From positions 1-64,000 of the forward strand of contig JAOTRV010000025.1 in the NCBI GenBank assembly GCA_030247575.1: a stretch of DNA of 64,000 nt. Direction: 5' to 3'. How positions within the stretch are numbered: position 1 is the first letter of the stretch; every line of letters begins with the position of its first letter. This document shows, piece after piece, positions 28,935-37,329 of the stretch. The notes beneath the pieces are model-generated. The model searched no databases, was not told the origin of the DNA, and worked only from the letters and a program-made list of their open reading frames with translations. The translations under genes were made by a program, and so were the position numbers. Origin of the DNA: Sulfuritalea sp. Lineage in GTDB: Bacteria; Pseudomonadota; Gammaproteobacteria; Burkholderiales; Rhodocyclaceae.

Positions 28935-29278
28935 GCGCAATATTCTACAAGGATAGGCGCAGACTTGGCCGACTGGAGTCAGCACATGAGGCCACCAACT
29001 GGCCAACGGGACACCCGGCGCCGCGGACCGAAACCAAGGTTTGTCGCAAGGTATTCCCGTCCCCCGGCCAGCTGGCTTGCCTCGACACTCCGCCGGGTCG
29101 GTTTCCGGGAACGGGAAGACGGGCGGAATGACAACATTTGGTGGTGCGGCGGAACTTTGTCACAACTTGATTCCCCAAAGACCGCATTTTTTGGTAAAAA
29201 GCTATCTGCGTACGCAATTGCGTGGGTTCGTTGGGCGGCTACTTGACGCCGGTTCCGAAATACTTCGTGGGTGAATTT
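28935..29278. other. Divergent intergenic region between dehydrogenase and FecR-domain genes
   Basis: No convincing gene lies in these 344 bp. The right part (about 29150-29230) is AT-richer than its surroundings. It contains a perfect 12-bp palindrome ACGCAATTGCGT at 29212-29223, about 55 nt upstream of the FecR-domain start, which could be an operator. No textbook -35/-10 pair was found. Confidence 0.5.
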
Positions 29279-30886
29279 ATGGATACCATCATGGACTGTC
29301 TGAAATCCGGTTACCGGTCATTTGTTTTTGCCCTGCTGGCACTGTTTGCGCTGGTGGGTGCGTCTTCGGTCTGGGCCCAGGCGGGCTATGTGCATGAAAT
29401 GTCGGGCACCGTCACGGCGACCAAACAGGGCAGCGCCCCGACGCCGGTCCGCGCCGGCGATGTCTTTCAGGCTGGCACCACCTTCGATACCGGCAAGGAC
29501 GGCAAGGTAATCCTGAAGTTCCAGGACGGCCAGTTGGCCGCCCTGCAGCCTAACTCGGCGTTCCGCGTCGATCAATACAACTACAACCCGAAGAGCGTCG
29601 AAACCAGTTCGGCGGCGTTCGCCTTTCTTAAGGGCGGTCTGCGTTTCGTTTCCGGCTTGATCGGAGCCAACAACCCCAGGGGCATGAGGCTGGCGGCGGG
29701 TACGGCGACCATCGGCATCCGCGGTACCGACATTTCGCTGCTGGTTGAAAACAACCAGGTGGCGGCCGCTTCGGTGGTGCAAGGCGCGTTGACCATCGCC
29801 AGCACCCTCGGTACGGTGAACGTCAATCAAGGCCAGTTCGGCACCTCGACCTCCATTGCCGTAAGCCCGATCGCCAACGCTCCCGCTGCGGTGCAGGCCT
29901 TCCTCAACGTCGCAGCGGCCATCAACATGCCGAACAACTTCCCGGTGGTAACGCAGGCGGCGGCGGCGGCATCGAAGGCGGTGGACGATGCCAAGGTTGC
30001 GGCTGACAAGGCGGCAGCAGCTGCAGCAGCAGCGAAAGCGGCAGCAGCCAGCGCGACTGCCACAGTGGCGCAAAAGGCGGCGGCAGCGGCCGAGGCGGCC
30101 AGGGCGGCGGCGGCGGCGGCGACCGAGCAGGCGGTGGCCACCAAAGCACAACAGACGGCATTGGCCGCAACCCAGCAGGCGATCGCTGCGCTCGTGACAA
30201 CGGCAGCCAAGCCCGCCGCACTGCCCATAACGGCATCCCCAACGGCGGTTGCTGCCACGGCCAAGGCGCAACTGCAAGCCGTTGCGGCCACGGCTGTGCT
30301 TAGCTTCACGGGTGTTACGAACATGGTGAACGCCTCCTTGGCGGCGACGACCGCCACCGTTGCGGCCGCCGATGCGGCGGCGGCGCGCGCCAATACGGCG
30401 GCGACACAAGCGCAGACGGCTGCCACCCAGGCCGCCACGGCGACCAATCCGCAAGCGGCAGCCATTGCAGCGGCAGCGGCGCAGGCGGCGGCCAACGCAG
30501 CGAGCGCGCAGGCGATCGCTGCGGCAGCACAGACCGCGGTGACCATCGTGGCCACCACCACGGCGGCCACTGGCCCGGGCAGCCTGCAGGCGGCAGCGGC
30601 AGCGGCCACCACCGCCAATACGGCGGCGACCACGGCGGCAACGGCAGCGACCACGGCAGCGACGGCAGCAACTACGGCGACCGCGGCAGGCGCAACGGCG
30701 GCGCAAATCGCAGCCGCAACGACTACGGTCAATACTGCCGTAACGACAACGACGACAGCAACCGCCGATGCCGGCAACGCTGCAGTTGCAGTGGTTGTTG
30801 CACCCGCACCCGCACCCGAACCGGCTCCGGTCGTTGTGCCTGTCATCCCGCCGCCGCTCCCGAACTGCGGCCCCAGCGGTTGCTGA
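29279..30886 (+). CDS. Exported FecR-domain protein with long alanine-rich tail
   Basis: The protein has 535 residues from ATG 29279 (GGTGA just upstream; ATG 29291 is a second option). A signal peptide ends near SSVWAQA. Residues 30-175 form a FecR-type domain: GTVTATKQG, VRAGDVFQAGTTFDTGKDGK, FQDGQLAALQPNSAFRVD, FLKGGLRFVSGLIG and ATIGIRGTDISL. Residues from about 225 to 505 are almost only A, T, Q, V, K and S, with AAAAAK and TAAT runs; this is probably an extended helical spacer, as in TolA. The tail ends PAPAPEP..PPPLPNCGPSGC. FecR domains also occur in anti-sigma regulators, but no sigma factor gene is adjacent and there is no cytoplasmic anti-sigma segment. A periplasmic or envelope-spanning scaffold for the polysaccharide locus is more likely. 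Confidence 0.82.
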   Translation: MDTIMDCLKSGYRSFVFALLALFALVGASSVWAQAGYVHEMSGTVTATKQGSAPTPVRAGDVFQAGTTFDTGKDGKVILKFQDGQLAALQPNSAFRVDQYNYNPKSVETSSAAFAFLKGGLRFVSGLIGANNPRGMRLAAGTATIGIRGTDISLLVENNQVAAASVVQGALTIASTLGTVNVNQGQFGTSTSIAVSPIANAPAAVQAFLNVAAAINMPNNFPVVTQAAAAASKAVDDAKVAADKAAAAAAAAKAAAASATATVAQKAAAAAEAARAAAAAATEQAVATKAQQTALAATQQAIAALVTTAAKPAALPITASPTAVAATAKAQLQAVAATAVLSFTGVTNMVNASLAATTATVAAADAAAARANTAATQAQTAATQAATATNPQAAAIAAAAAQAAANAASAQAIAAAAQTAVTIVATTTAATGPGSLQAAAAAATTANTAATTAATAATTAATAATTATAAGATAAQIAAATTTVNTAVTTTTTATADAGNAAVAVVVAPAPAPEPAPVVVPVIPPPLPNCGPSGC

Positions 30887-30901
30887 CGGAGTAGCGGCAA
30901 G

Positions 30902-30934
30902 AAAAGCCCGGCGCATTGCCGCCGGGCTTTTTTT
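30902..30934 (+). terminator. Rho-independent terminator after the FecR-domain gene
   Basis: A perfect 11-bp stem (AAAAGCCCGGC at 30902-30912 with GCCGGGCTTTT at 30921-30931) runs into a T tract ending at 30934. It starts 15 nt after the stop codon. Confidence 0.85.
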
Positions 30935-30991
30935 CGTCCGCAGGAATCGTCCAATGATTGAAGCAGATGCGGCCGAAGGCCGGACGTGGGC

Positions 30992-31660
30992 ATGATGCGC
31001 AGGCTGTCGGTCCTGCTGATTGCCGCCCTCTGCGCGCTTTTCTTGCTCGCCGCGCGGCAGACGCTATCGGACTTTTACACCCACACTGCCGCGCTTGAAA
31101 TCGAGGCATGGTCACGTCCCGGGTTCAGGCGGGACGCGAAGGCGCTGCCGCAGGTCATCGAGCGGCTGGGGCGAGCCCTGTCGATCGCGCCGGAAAATGC
31201 ATGGGCCCTCGAATTCATGGGCGCGATGCAATTCGAGACGGTTCGCGGCGCCACCGACCCGCAGGTGGCTGTGACGGCAGTGCGCGACAGCCATGCCAGT
31301 TTCCGCAGGACTCTGCGGCAGCGGCCGACGTCCTCCCATACCTGGGGCAATCTGGCGCTGGCGAAGCAATCCCTGGGCGAGATCGACAGCGAATTCTATG
31401 CCGCCCTGGAGCAGTCGGCACGTTATGGGCCGTGGGAGTCTCCGGTCCTCATGATAGGCCTGCAGCTCGGGCTGGGCGCCTGGGATCGGGCCAGCCCGGC
31501 GCAGCGCGAGGGCATTCTGCAGATGCGCGATCGGGCCGTGCAGCGGGATGTCGGGTCTGTCAATCGCATCGCTCGGGACTATAACCGCCCAGATCTTGCC
31601 TGCGATCCAAAGGCGCCGACATCGGCCGATGGCAGGCCTTGCCCACGGCCCCCGTCATGA
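30992..31660 (+). CDS. Membrane-anchored TPR-like protein of the polysaccharide locus
   Basis: This protein of about 222 residues starts at ATG 30992 or 30995, with a GTG at 30986 also in frame. An N-terminal hydrophobic segment (LSVLLIAALCALFLLAA) is followed by helical repeats resembling TPRs: LGRALSIAPENAWALEFMGA near residues 50-70 and WGNLALAKQSLGEIDSEFYA near 115-135. Small TPR-like proteins of this kind often accompany O-antigen-ligase/polymerase genes. Here the stop codon overlaps the ligase ATG (ATGA at 31657-31660), which implies translational coupling and joint function. I do not recognise a named family. Confidence 0.75.
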   Translation: MMRRLSVLLIAALCALFLLAARQTLSDFYTHTAALEIEAWSRPGFRRDAKALPQVIERLGRALSIAPENAWALEFMGAMQFETVRGATDPQVAVTAVRDSHASFRRTLRQRPTSSHTWGNLALAKQSLGEIDSEFYAALEQSARYGPWESPVLMIGLQLGLGAWDRASPAQREGILQMRDRAVQRDVGSVNRIARDYNRPDLACDPKAPTSADGRPCPRPPS

Positions 31661-33078
31661 GCACCCGCCGCAAACGGCATGCCCCCACAGTGGCGTTTGC
31701 CGCCTACCTGCTGCTGATCCTGTGGCTGCCGCTGCCATTCGGCAGCAATCGACCGGTGGCATGGGGCGTGGCTGAATTGTGGGTGTTTGCGCTGTCCATC
31801 GCATGGCTGGGCCAATATTTCCGTGGCAAGATCGATCCGGGCCCGATACTGAGGGGAGCTTGGCCGGTCCTGCTGTGCCTCTCCCTTTGGCTTACCTATG
31901 TCTGGCTGCAACGGCTGCCGCTGCCCATTGCCTGGCTGGCGGCAATCTCGCCGGAAACGGCACGTGCCCACGCCCTTGCCGCGCACCCGGATACGCCTGC
32001 TTTCGCCCCCCTGATGCTGGACCTGCACGGCGGACTGCACGCGACACTCAAGAGCACCGCCTACGTGCTGTTTTTCTTCCTGACACTGGCGCTGCTGGAG
32101 ACCCGGCAGCGCATCCGGATCGCAGCCTATACCCTGGTGATCTCCGGCCTCGTACAGGCAGTCTATGGGGGCGTCTCCGCACTGGAAATGGCGGGGGAAC
32201 CGGCACGCGGCACATTTGTCAACCGCAACCACTTCGCCGGCTATCTGGAGATGTGCCTTGCCGTCGGCCTGGGCATGCTGATTGCAAACCTCACCGGAAG
32301 GAAGGCGCACAACCTCCGGCAGTTCCTGCGCGATGCGGCCGAACTGATGCTCGGTCCGCGCATGCGCCTGCGCCTCGCCCTGGTGTGCATGGTGATCGGC
32401 TTGGTGCTTTCGCGATCGCGCATGGGCAACACGGCGTTCTTTTCCAGCCTGCTGGTGGCGGGAGTGATCGGCTTGGCCTTTTCCCGGCGCGCAACCCGGT
32501 CGATGGTGATCCTGATCACGAGTCTGATCGTGATCGACATCGTGATCATCGGTTCCTATTTCGGTGCCAGCCAGGTCGTGGAGCGGATCGAGAAGACCAC
32601 GCTCGCAACCGAGGATCGCGACGACGTCGCCGGACATACACTGGAAATGTGGAAGGCGTTCCCGGTATTCGGCTCCGGGTTGGGCTCCTACCATGTGGTG
32701 TTTCCGCGGTTCTCGGGTCCGGACGTGCCCTTCGCCTTCACCTTGACCCATGCGCACAACGACTACTTGCAGTTCCTCGCCGAAACCGGGGTCGTCGGCA
32801 TTCTGCTGCTTGGGGCGATCGTCGGCCTTTCGCTGTTCGCCGCGCTGCGAGCCCAGTACCTACGCGGTGATCCGCTGGCCCGCGGACTCGCATTCGGCGC
32901 CGTGATGGGCATTAGTGCCATGCTGATTCACAGCACCACCGATTTCAACCTGCAGATACCCTCGAACGCCATGACCTTCATGTTCATCCTGGCGCTGGGC
33001 TGGATCGCGCTGAATTTCGAGCGCCGGAACCACTCTTCAAGCCGAAACCTGCGCGACGATGACGATGGCGCGGGATAG
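31657..33078 (+). CDS. O-antigen ligase / Wzy-type polymerase family membrane protein
   Basis: The 473-residue polytopic protein has roughly a dozen hydrophobic segments, among them VAFAAYLLLILWLPLPF near the start, VLLCLSLWLTYVWL, AYVLFFFLTLALL and MVILITSLIVIDIVII. The Wzy_C signature region includes RGTFVNRNHFAGYLEM near residue 190, then LSRSRMGN and the periplasmic loop with VFGSGLGSYHVVFPRF and THAHNDYLQFLAETG. Such enzymes polymerise lipid-linked repeat units (Wzy) or ligate glycans (WaaL, PglL). The neighbouring kinase/export genes favour exopolysaccharide polymerase. ATG 31657 overlaps the preceding stop; an in-frame TTG at 31639 is less likely. Confidence 0.88.
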   Translation: MSTRRKRHAPTVAFAAYLLLILWLPLPFGSNRPVAWGVAELWVFALSIAWLGQYFRGKIDPGPILRGAWPVLLCLSLWLTYVWLQRLPLPIAWLAAISPETARAHALAAHPDTPAFAPLMLDLHGGLHATLKSTAYVLFFFLTLALLETRQRIRIAAYTLVISGLVQAVYGGVSALEMAGEPARGTFVNRNHFAGYLEMCLAVGLGMLIANLTGRKAHNLRQFLRDAAELMLGPRMRLRLALVCMVIGLVLSRSRMGNTAFFSSLLVAGVIGLAFSRRATRSMVILITSLIVIDIVIIGSYFGASQVVERIEKTTLATEDRDDVAGHTLEMWKAFPVFGSGLGSYHVVFPRFSGPDVPFAFTLTHAHNDYLQFLAETGVVGILLLGAIVGLSLFAALRAQYLRGDPLARGLAFGAVMGISAMLIHSTTDFNLQIPSNAMTFMFILALGWIALNFERRNHSSSRNLRDDDDGAG

Positions 33079-33143
33079 GCGTCCCTGTACTTGCCCTGAC
33101 CGAAGTCTCCGGCTGAACGCCGACGGCTGCCGATGGCCGGCGC

Positions 33144-33575
33144 TCAGTTGGCTGTCAATCCGCGGTTGCAGATCAGGTCGGTCCGCATGGCTGGAACGAA
33201 CTTCCATTGCCCGGTGTCGGCCAACCACGCCTCCCGCAAATCCGGCCGGCCGCCTCCCGAGGCGCTCGTGATCGCCACTGTTCCGTCGAAGTTCTCGTCT
33301 TCGCCTCTGCATCCCATCAGGCGTTCGCCTGGCCTTAGTTCCGGACAGAAGTGATTGCGGGTGACCGGACCGGTCCCTTCCGGCAGGTCACGAACCTGAT
33401 TCAGAGTGACTATGGTCTTGCCGGCGCAGTTCCAGATCTCGATCGTGCCCGGGAAATAAGGCGCATTGCCGATCACGAAACCGTGCGCCAGCGAACAGCC
33501 GCCCGGGATGGGAAGCGCACAGGGAGATGGCGAGGACACGATGATCAGTGCCAACGCGAAGATCACGATAAACAT
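33144..33575 (-). CDS. Small exported cysteine-containing hypothetical protein
   Basis: The 143-residue protein starts with a hydrophobic stretch (MFIVIFALALIIVSSPSP) that looks like a signal peptide. About five cysteines remain in the predicted mature part, consistent with disulfides in the periplasm. A patch reading GTIEIWNCAGKTIVTLNQV suggests beta structure. No family was recognised. It is convergent with the ligase gene and lies 96 bp downstream of the cpsB-like gene on the same strand. It may be an accessory protein of the locus or a chance frame; signal peptide and composition favour a real gene. Confidence 0.5.
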   Translation of the reverse strand: MFIVIFALALIIVSSPSPCALPIPGGCSLAHGFVIGNAPYFPGTIEIWNCAGKTIVTLNQVRDLPEGTGPVTRNHFCPELRPGERLMGCRGEDENFDGTVAITSASGGGRPDLREAWLADTGQWKFVPAMRTDLICNRGLTAN

Positions 33576-33671
33576 GGCTGAATTCTACAATGCGGTCGTC
33601 CGGTAATCCGGACAATCCCTAACCCACGAGCGGGCCCAGGACAAGGGGCACGCGCCAAAGAACCGCCCCGC

Positions 33672-34397
33672 TCAATTCACCTCCAGGCCGGCAATCCTGG
33701 CGGGCCGGTGGCGTACCAGGTTCCATGACTCGTCGTCACCGACAATGGCCGCCGCCGCAATGCGACCTGGTTCCAGCTCGGGCCGGCGCGCTTCGAGGTT
33801 GTGGGCATCGGATGCGAGCACGGTTACCCAGCCCTTGTCCAGCAGATCAACGGCCCGGGCGCGAGCGCCCTCGCCGAAGGCGCCAGCGACGGCGCCGGCA
33901 GTTACCTGCAGCAGGCAACCGAGCCGGATGAAGGGCAGCAGCTTTTCGACACTGCGCATGATTTCCTTGTTGCGTTCGGGATGGGCGATCATCGGACGGA
34001 TGCCTTGCTTCAGCAGCCAAACCACGAGCTTGTCCGCGCCGACAGGGACGTGGCCATGGGGAAACTCGAGCAGCATGACACGTTCGCCCTGCCACTGGCC
34101 AAGCCAGGGAATCTGTTCTTCGCCCACCCAGGACAGGATCTCATGATCCAGTCTGACCTCGGCCGCGCACCGTATCTGCAGGGCGATGCCCTCGACATCG
34201 AGGATGCGTTGGAATTCTGCCGCTGCTGCGCGAATATTCGCTGCGCTGTTGTTGTAGCGCCCGACATGCATGTGCGGGGTGACGACCGAACTGCGTATGC
34301 CGGCGGAAACGGCGTGGCGCGCAAGCTGCAATGCCGTTGCCAGATCTTCGGGGCCGTCGTCGATCCCCGGCAGCAGGTGGCAGTGAAGGTCGATCAC
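33672..34397 (-). CDS. PHP-family protein tyrosine phosphatase, CpsB/YwqE type
   Basis: The 241-residue protein carries the metal-binding motifs of PHP phosphatases: HCHLLPGIDDGP at 5-16, TPHMH at 40-44, AAEVRLD around Glu80, IAHPERN around His139 and ASDAHN with Asp197 and His199. CpsB-type enzymes dephosphorylate the tyrosine-rich tail of the partner BY-kinase and so control chain length and amount of capsule or exopolysaccharide. The start overlaps the stop of the kinase gene by 4 nt (ATGA, 34394-34397), a strong sign of coupling. This manganese-dependent class is usual in Gram-positives but is also found in exopolysaccharide loci of betaproteobacteria in place of low-molecular-weight Wzb. 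Confidence 0.92.
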   Translation of the reverse strand: MIDLHCHLLPGIDDGPEDLATALQLARHAVSAGIRSSVVTPHMHVGRYNNSAANIRAAAAEFQRILDVEGIALQIRCAAEVRLDHEILSWVGEEQIPWLGQWQGERVMLLEFPHGHVPVGADKLVVWLLKQGIRPMIAHPERNKEIMRSVEKLLPFIRLGCLLQVTAGAVAGAFGEGARARAVDLLDKGWVTVLASDAHNLEARRPELEPGRIAAAAIVGDDESWNLVRHRPARIAGLEVN

Positions 34398-36667
34398 GCC
34401 CGCTTGGAAGAATACCCGCTGCTGTAGCTATATCGCTTGCCATAGCCGTAGGCACTGTATTTTCCGTACCCGTAATAGCGATCGGCCTTTTCCCTGTCGA
34501 TCTGGTTGATGACGATGCCGAGAATATGGGCCTTTGCATCGCGCAAGCGCTCGAGGCCGCCCAGCACCACCTGATAGGGAGTGGAATCCGCCTTCACGAC
34601 ATACATCACCGAATGGGCGAACTGCGACAGGATCAGCGGATCGCTGACCAGTTGGAGCGGCGGGCTGTCGATGATGATGACATCGAAGCTTTCCTCGAGC
34701 CACTTCATCGCCTCGGCAAACCGGATGGAGGAAAGCAGTTCCAGTGGATTCGGCGGAACGACGCCGCTGGGAATGATGTGAATTCCCAGTTCCTTGTTGA
34801 AGTGCAGGCATTCCGACGTCGGGTCGGAACCCGAGACCAGATTGGACAGGCCCTTGCTGGTCGTATCGACGCCGAGAACCTTCGCCACCGTCGGACGACG
34901 CATGTCCGCATCGATCAGGCAGACCTTGCGTACCTGCCCCAAGGCGAGCGCGATGTTCGTCGCCACCGAGGTCTTGCCTTCACCCGGAATCGAAGACGTC
35001 ACCAGCAGCACCTTGTGCGGAGCATCGATCGAGGACAGCATCACGCCGGTTCGAATCGAGCGTATCGCTTCCGAAAATCCCGGGTCCTTGTCCTTGATGA
35101 AGGCGATCTGCAGATCCCCCGTCTCAACTTTCCCCTTGATGCGTGGCAATTGACCCAGCAGCGACTCGCGCAACTTGGTGTCCACGTCTTCAGCGGATTT
35201 GATGGTGTTGTCGAGATATTCCAGCAGCAAAGCCAGCATGACGCCCAGGATCAACCCAACCACCGCGGCGATGCCGATGATCCTGAGCTTTTTCGGACTG
35301 TAGGCGGCATTGCTGACCACAGCCGGGTCGACCACACGGGCGATCGGCGACTGCAGGTCGCCGGCGACATTGGTCTCCTTCATCCGGGTAGTGAACATCT
35401 CGTACAGACTCTTGTTGGACGCCACTTCGCGTTCGAGAATGCCGAGTTCGTATTCCTTGCGGTTCATGCCCAGAATATCGCCCTTGCTTTGTGACAGAGC
35501 ACGTTCCACCGCAGACTCCTGAGCGCGGGCAAGTTCATATTCCTTGGTGATACTGGTGGTGATGGTGTCAACCTGCCGATGGGTGTTTTCGCGTGCCGCA
35601 CGAAGCTCGGCATCTGCGGTCTGGCGCTTGGGATGGTCCGGACCGTATTTCTTTGCCGCATCCGCCAACCGGGCCTCTGCAGCGGATTCGACGCTCTTGA
35701 GTTGAATGTAGATCGGGCTCTTTTGGATCGCCGGTATCGACTCGAGGTCGACCTTGGATTTCTGCGCACTTTGCACCTGCTGATACGCGGCCTCGGCCTC
35801 CGCCCTTTTCTGCCTTGCGGATACGAGCCCTTCCGAAAGCTGCTCGAGCTGCCTGGATGCTCCGCTCTGAGCCACGCCTTTTGCGTCGATGATCCGCTCG
35901 CGCTCACGAAACTGCTGCAAGGCCCGCTCCGATTCTTCCAGCTTCTTGCGCAATCCGGTCAGCCGTTCGGTCAGCCACGAACCGGCCTTCTGCGTCATCG
36001 CCAGGCGCGCATCCATGTCCGCCTCGATGAAGCCGTCGGCTACCCAGTTTGCAGCATTGGCGGCAAACTCCTTGTCATGGCTCTCGTAGCTGATCTTGAT
36101 CAACTGGCTGTTTCGGACCAGTTCGATGGTCAATTCCTTCTTGAATCTGGCGATGACCGCTGCCTGGAGTTTCTCGGGAGTGAACTTGGACGGATCGTCG
36201 CCACCCAGCCATGAAGCCGGCAGCAGTTTTCTGAACGAAAAGCCGCTATCCTGCTGCTGCCGCGGGTCCATTACCGGATGATCGACGAGTTTCATCTTGG
36301 CCACGACGCGACGGGCCAGTTCTTCGGACTTGAGGATTTCGGCCTGGGTCTGGTAGTACTCGCGGTTGCTGCTCATCGAGCTGTAGACTTCCTCGATGCT
36401 GACCACCTTGCTTTTGTTGGACTCCAGCATCAGTGTCGCGGTCGACCGATAGGTCGGCTGGATAACGAAAACGATCAGCGTGGTCAGCAGTGAGATCGCT
36501 ATCGCCAGCCCCAGAGCACTCCACTTGTGCTTCGAAATGCTTCGCCGCCAAAATCGCAGCTGCTCGGCAAGGCGGTCGGCATCGTGCTCGGGCCGATCAA
36601 CCGGCACATAGACGGGCTGCACGGGAGTGGCAACAACCGGAAGAACGGGCGCTGCGGGATGATTCAT
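34394..36667 (-). CDS. Wzc-like polysaccharide co-polymerase / tyrosine autokinase
   Basis: The 757-residue protein begins with a cytoplasmic Pro-rich stretch, then a first membrane helix near 50-70 and a Wzz domain (PTYRSTATLMLESNKSKVV). A long periplasmic coiled coil (roughly 190-420) and a second helix (IIGIAAVVGLILGVMLALLL) follow. The BY-kinase domain has Walker A SSIPGEGKTS near 555, Walker A' LIDADMRRPT near 580 and Walker B VIIIDSPP near 662. Residues from about 731 form a tyrosine cluster (YYGYGKYSAYGYG, then YSYSSGY) with nine tyrosines, the expected autophosphorylation tail. It controls polymerisation and export together with the downstream CpsB-like phosphatase and the Wza-like protein encoded just upstream. 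Kinase and phosphatase genes overlap by 4 nt. Confidence 0.94.
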   Translation of the reverse strand: MNHPAAPVLPVVATPVQPVYVPVDRPEHDADRLAEQLRFWRRSISKHKWSALGLAIAISLLTTLIVFVIQPTYRSTATLMLESNKSKVVSIEEVYSSMSSNREYYQTQAEILKSEELARRVVAKMKLVDHPVMDPRQQQDSGFSFRKLLPASWLGGDDPSKFTPEKLQAAVIARFKKELTIELVRNSQLIKISYESHDKEFAANAANWVADGFIEADMDARLAMTQKAGSWLTERLTGLRKKLEESERALQQFRERERIIDAKGVAQSGASRQLEQLSEGLVSARQKRAEAEAAYQQVQSAQKSKVDLESIPAIQKSPIYIQLKSVESAAEARLADAAKKYGPDHPKRQTADAELRAARENTHRQVDTITTSITKEYELARAQESAVERALSQSKGDILGMNRKEYELGILEREVASNKSLYEMFTTRMKETNVAGDLQSPIARVVDPAVVSNAAYSPKKLRIIGIAAVVGLILGVMLALLLEYLDNTIKSAEDVDTKLRESLLGQLPRIKGKVETGDLQIAFIKDKDPGFSEAIRSIRTGVMLSSIDAPHKVLLVTSSIPGEGKTSVATNIALALGQVRKVCLIDADMRRPTVAKVLGVDTTSKGLSNLVSGSDPTSECLHFNKELGIHIIPSGVVPPNPLELLSSIRFAEAMKWLEESFDVIIIDSPPLQLVSDPLILSQFAHSVMYVVKADSTPYQVVLGGLERLRDAKAHILGIVINQIDREKADRYYGYGKYSAYGYGKRYSYSSGYSSKRA

Positions 36668-36669
36668 GA

Positions 36670-37227
36670 TCAGAAAAAGCTCTCTTCAACAGTGATGATG
36701 TCGCCCGGGCTCACGATGGTCGATTGATCGACCTTGACCGGCGTTTGCGTCTTGTCATCCTCGCGAATCACGAAGATCTTTTCTTTCGAAGCGCGTTCCT
36801 TGAAGCCGCCGGCCAGCGAAACGGCCTTGCGAATGGTCAAGCCCGGCTGAAACGGATAGGCCCCGGACTTCTCGACCTGGCCATTCATGAAGAAAGGCCG
36901 ATATTCTTCAATGGTCACCGAGACCACGGGATTGAGCAGGTATTTTCCCCGCAAGCCGTCCGCGATCAAGGTTTCCAGTTCGGCTACGCGCTTCCCGAGT
37001 ACCTTGATCTCACCAATGATGGGAAAGGAAATGGTTCCGGCATCGCTAAGCCGGATTTTTTCGCGCTTCAGATCATCTTCGCCGAGCACGCGAATGCTGA
37101 CCACATCGCCGGAACCCAATCGATAAGTAGACAGCAGGCTGTCGGTCCTTGCCGCCCCCTGCGCAAAAGATGCGAATGACATCGCCCAAAGGCCTGCGAG
37201 AAGCAGACATTGGTAAAGTCGACTCAT
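36670..37227 (-). CDS. Short Wza-like polysaccharide export protein (Poly_export + SLBB)
   Basis: The 185-residue protein has a signal peptide (LLLAGLWAMSFASFAQG). The Poly_export domain (YRLGSGDVVSIRVLGEDDL near 38-56, SDAGTISFPIIGEIKVLGK) is followed by one SLBB domain (FFMNGQVEKSGAYPFQPGLT near 120-140). It is about half the length of Wza and lacks its C-terminal outer membrane helix, so it probably works with a separate outer membrane component, perhaps the beta-barrel protein encoded just upstream. ATG 37225-37227 is chosen because it starts the signal peptide and has GAGAGG about 10 nt upstream. It ends 2 nt before the kinase ATG, so the two are coupled. Confidence 0.9.
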   Translation of the reverse strand: MSRLYQCLLLAGLWAMSFASFAQGAARTDSLLSTYRLGSGDVVSIRVLGEDDLKREKIRLSDAGTISFPIIGEIKVLGKRVAELETLIADGLRGKYLLNPVVSVTIEEYRPFFMNGQVEKSGAYPFQPGLTIRKAVSLAGGFKERASKEKIFVIREDDKTQTPVKVDQSTIVSPGDIITVEESFF

Positions 37228-37259
37228 TGAAAAATGCCTCTCACGGAAATAGCCGGAAC

Positions 37260-37289
37260 AAAAAAATAGAGGGGGAATTTCCCCCTCTA
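37260..37289 (-). terminator. Intercistronic hairpin/terminator between beta-barrel and wza-like genes
   Basis: The inverted repeat TAGAGGGGGAA/TTCCCCCTCTA (37267-37277 with 37279-37289) is followed on the minus strand by seven T residues (37260-37266). It lies 41 nt past the beta-barrel stop and about 33 nt before the wza-like ATG. It looks like a real or partial Rho-independent terminator inside the export operon. Confidence 0.75.
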
Positions 37290-37329
37290 ATTCTATCAAA
37301 TGACTTACAGAAGAACTAGCGTGCCAGTG

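Noticed and set aside
29318-30993. Long minus-strand frames opposite the FecR-domain gene, one strongly hydrophobic (Ala/Val-rich, 29827-30993)
   Set aside because: Apparent membrane-like composition comes from reading an Ala-rich gene backwards; the plus strand has signal peptide, FecR domain, ribosome site and terminator.
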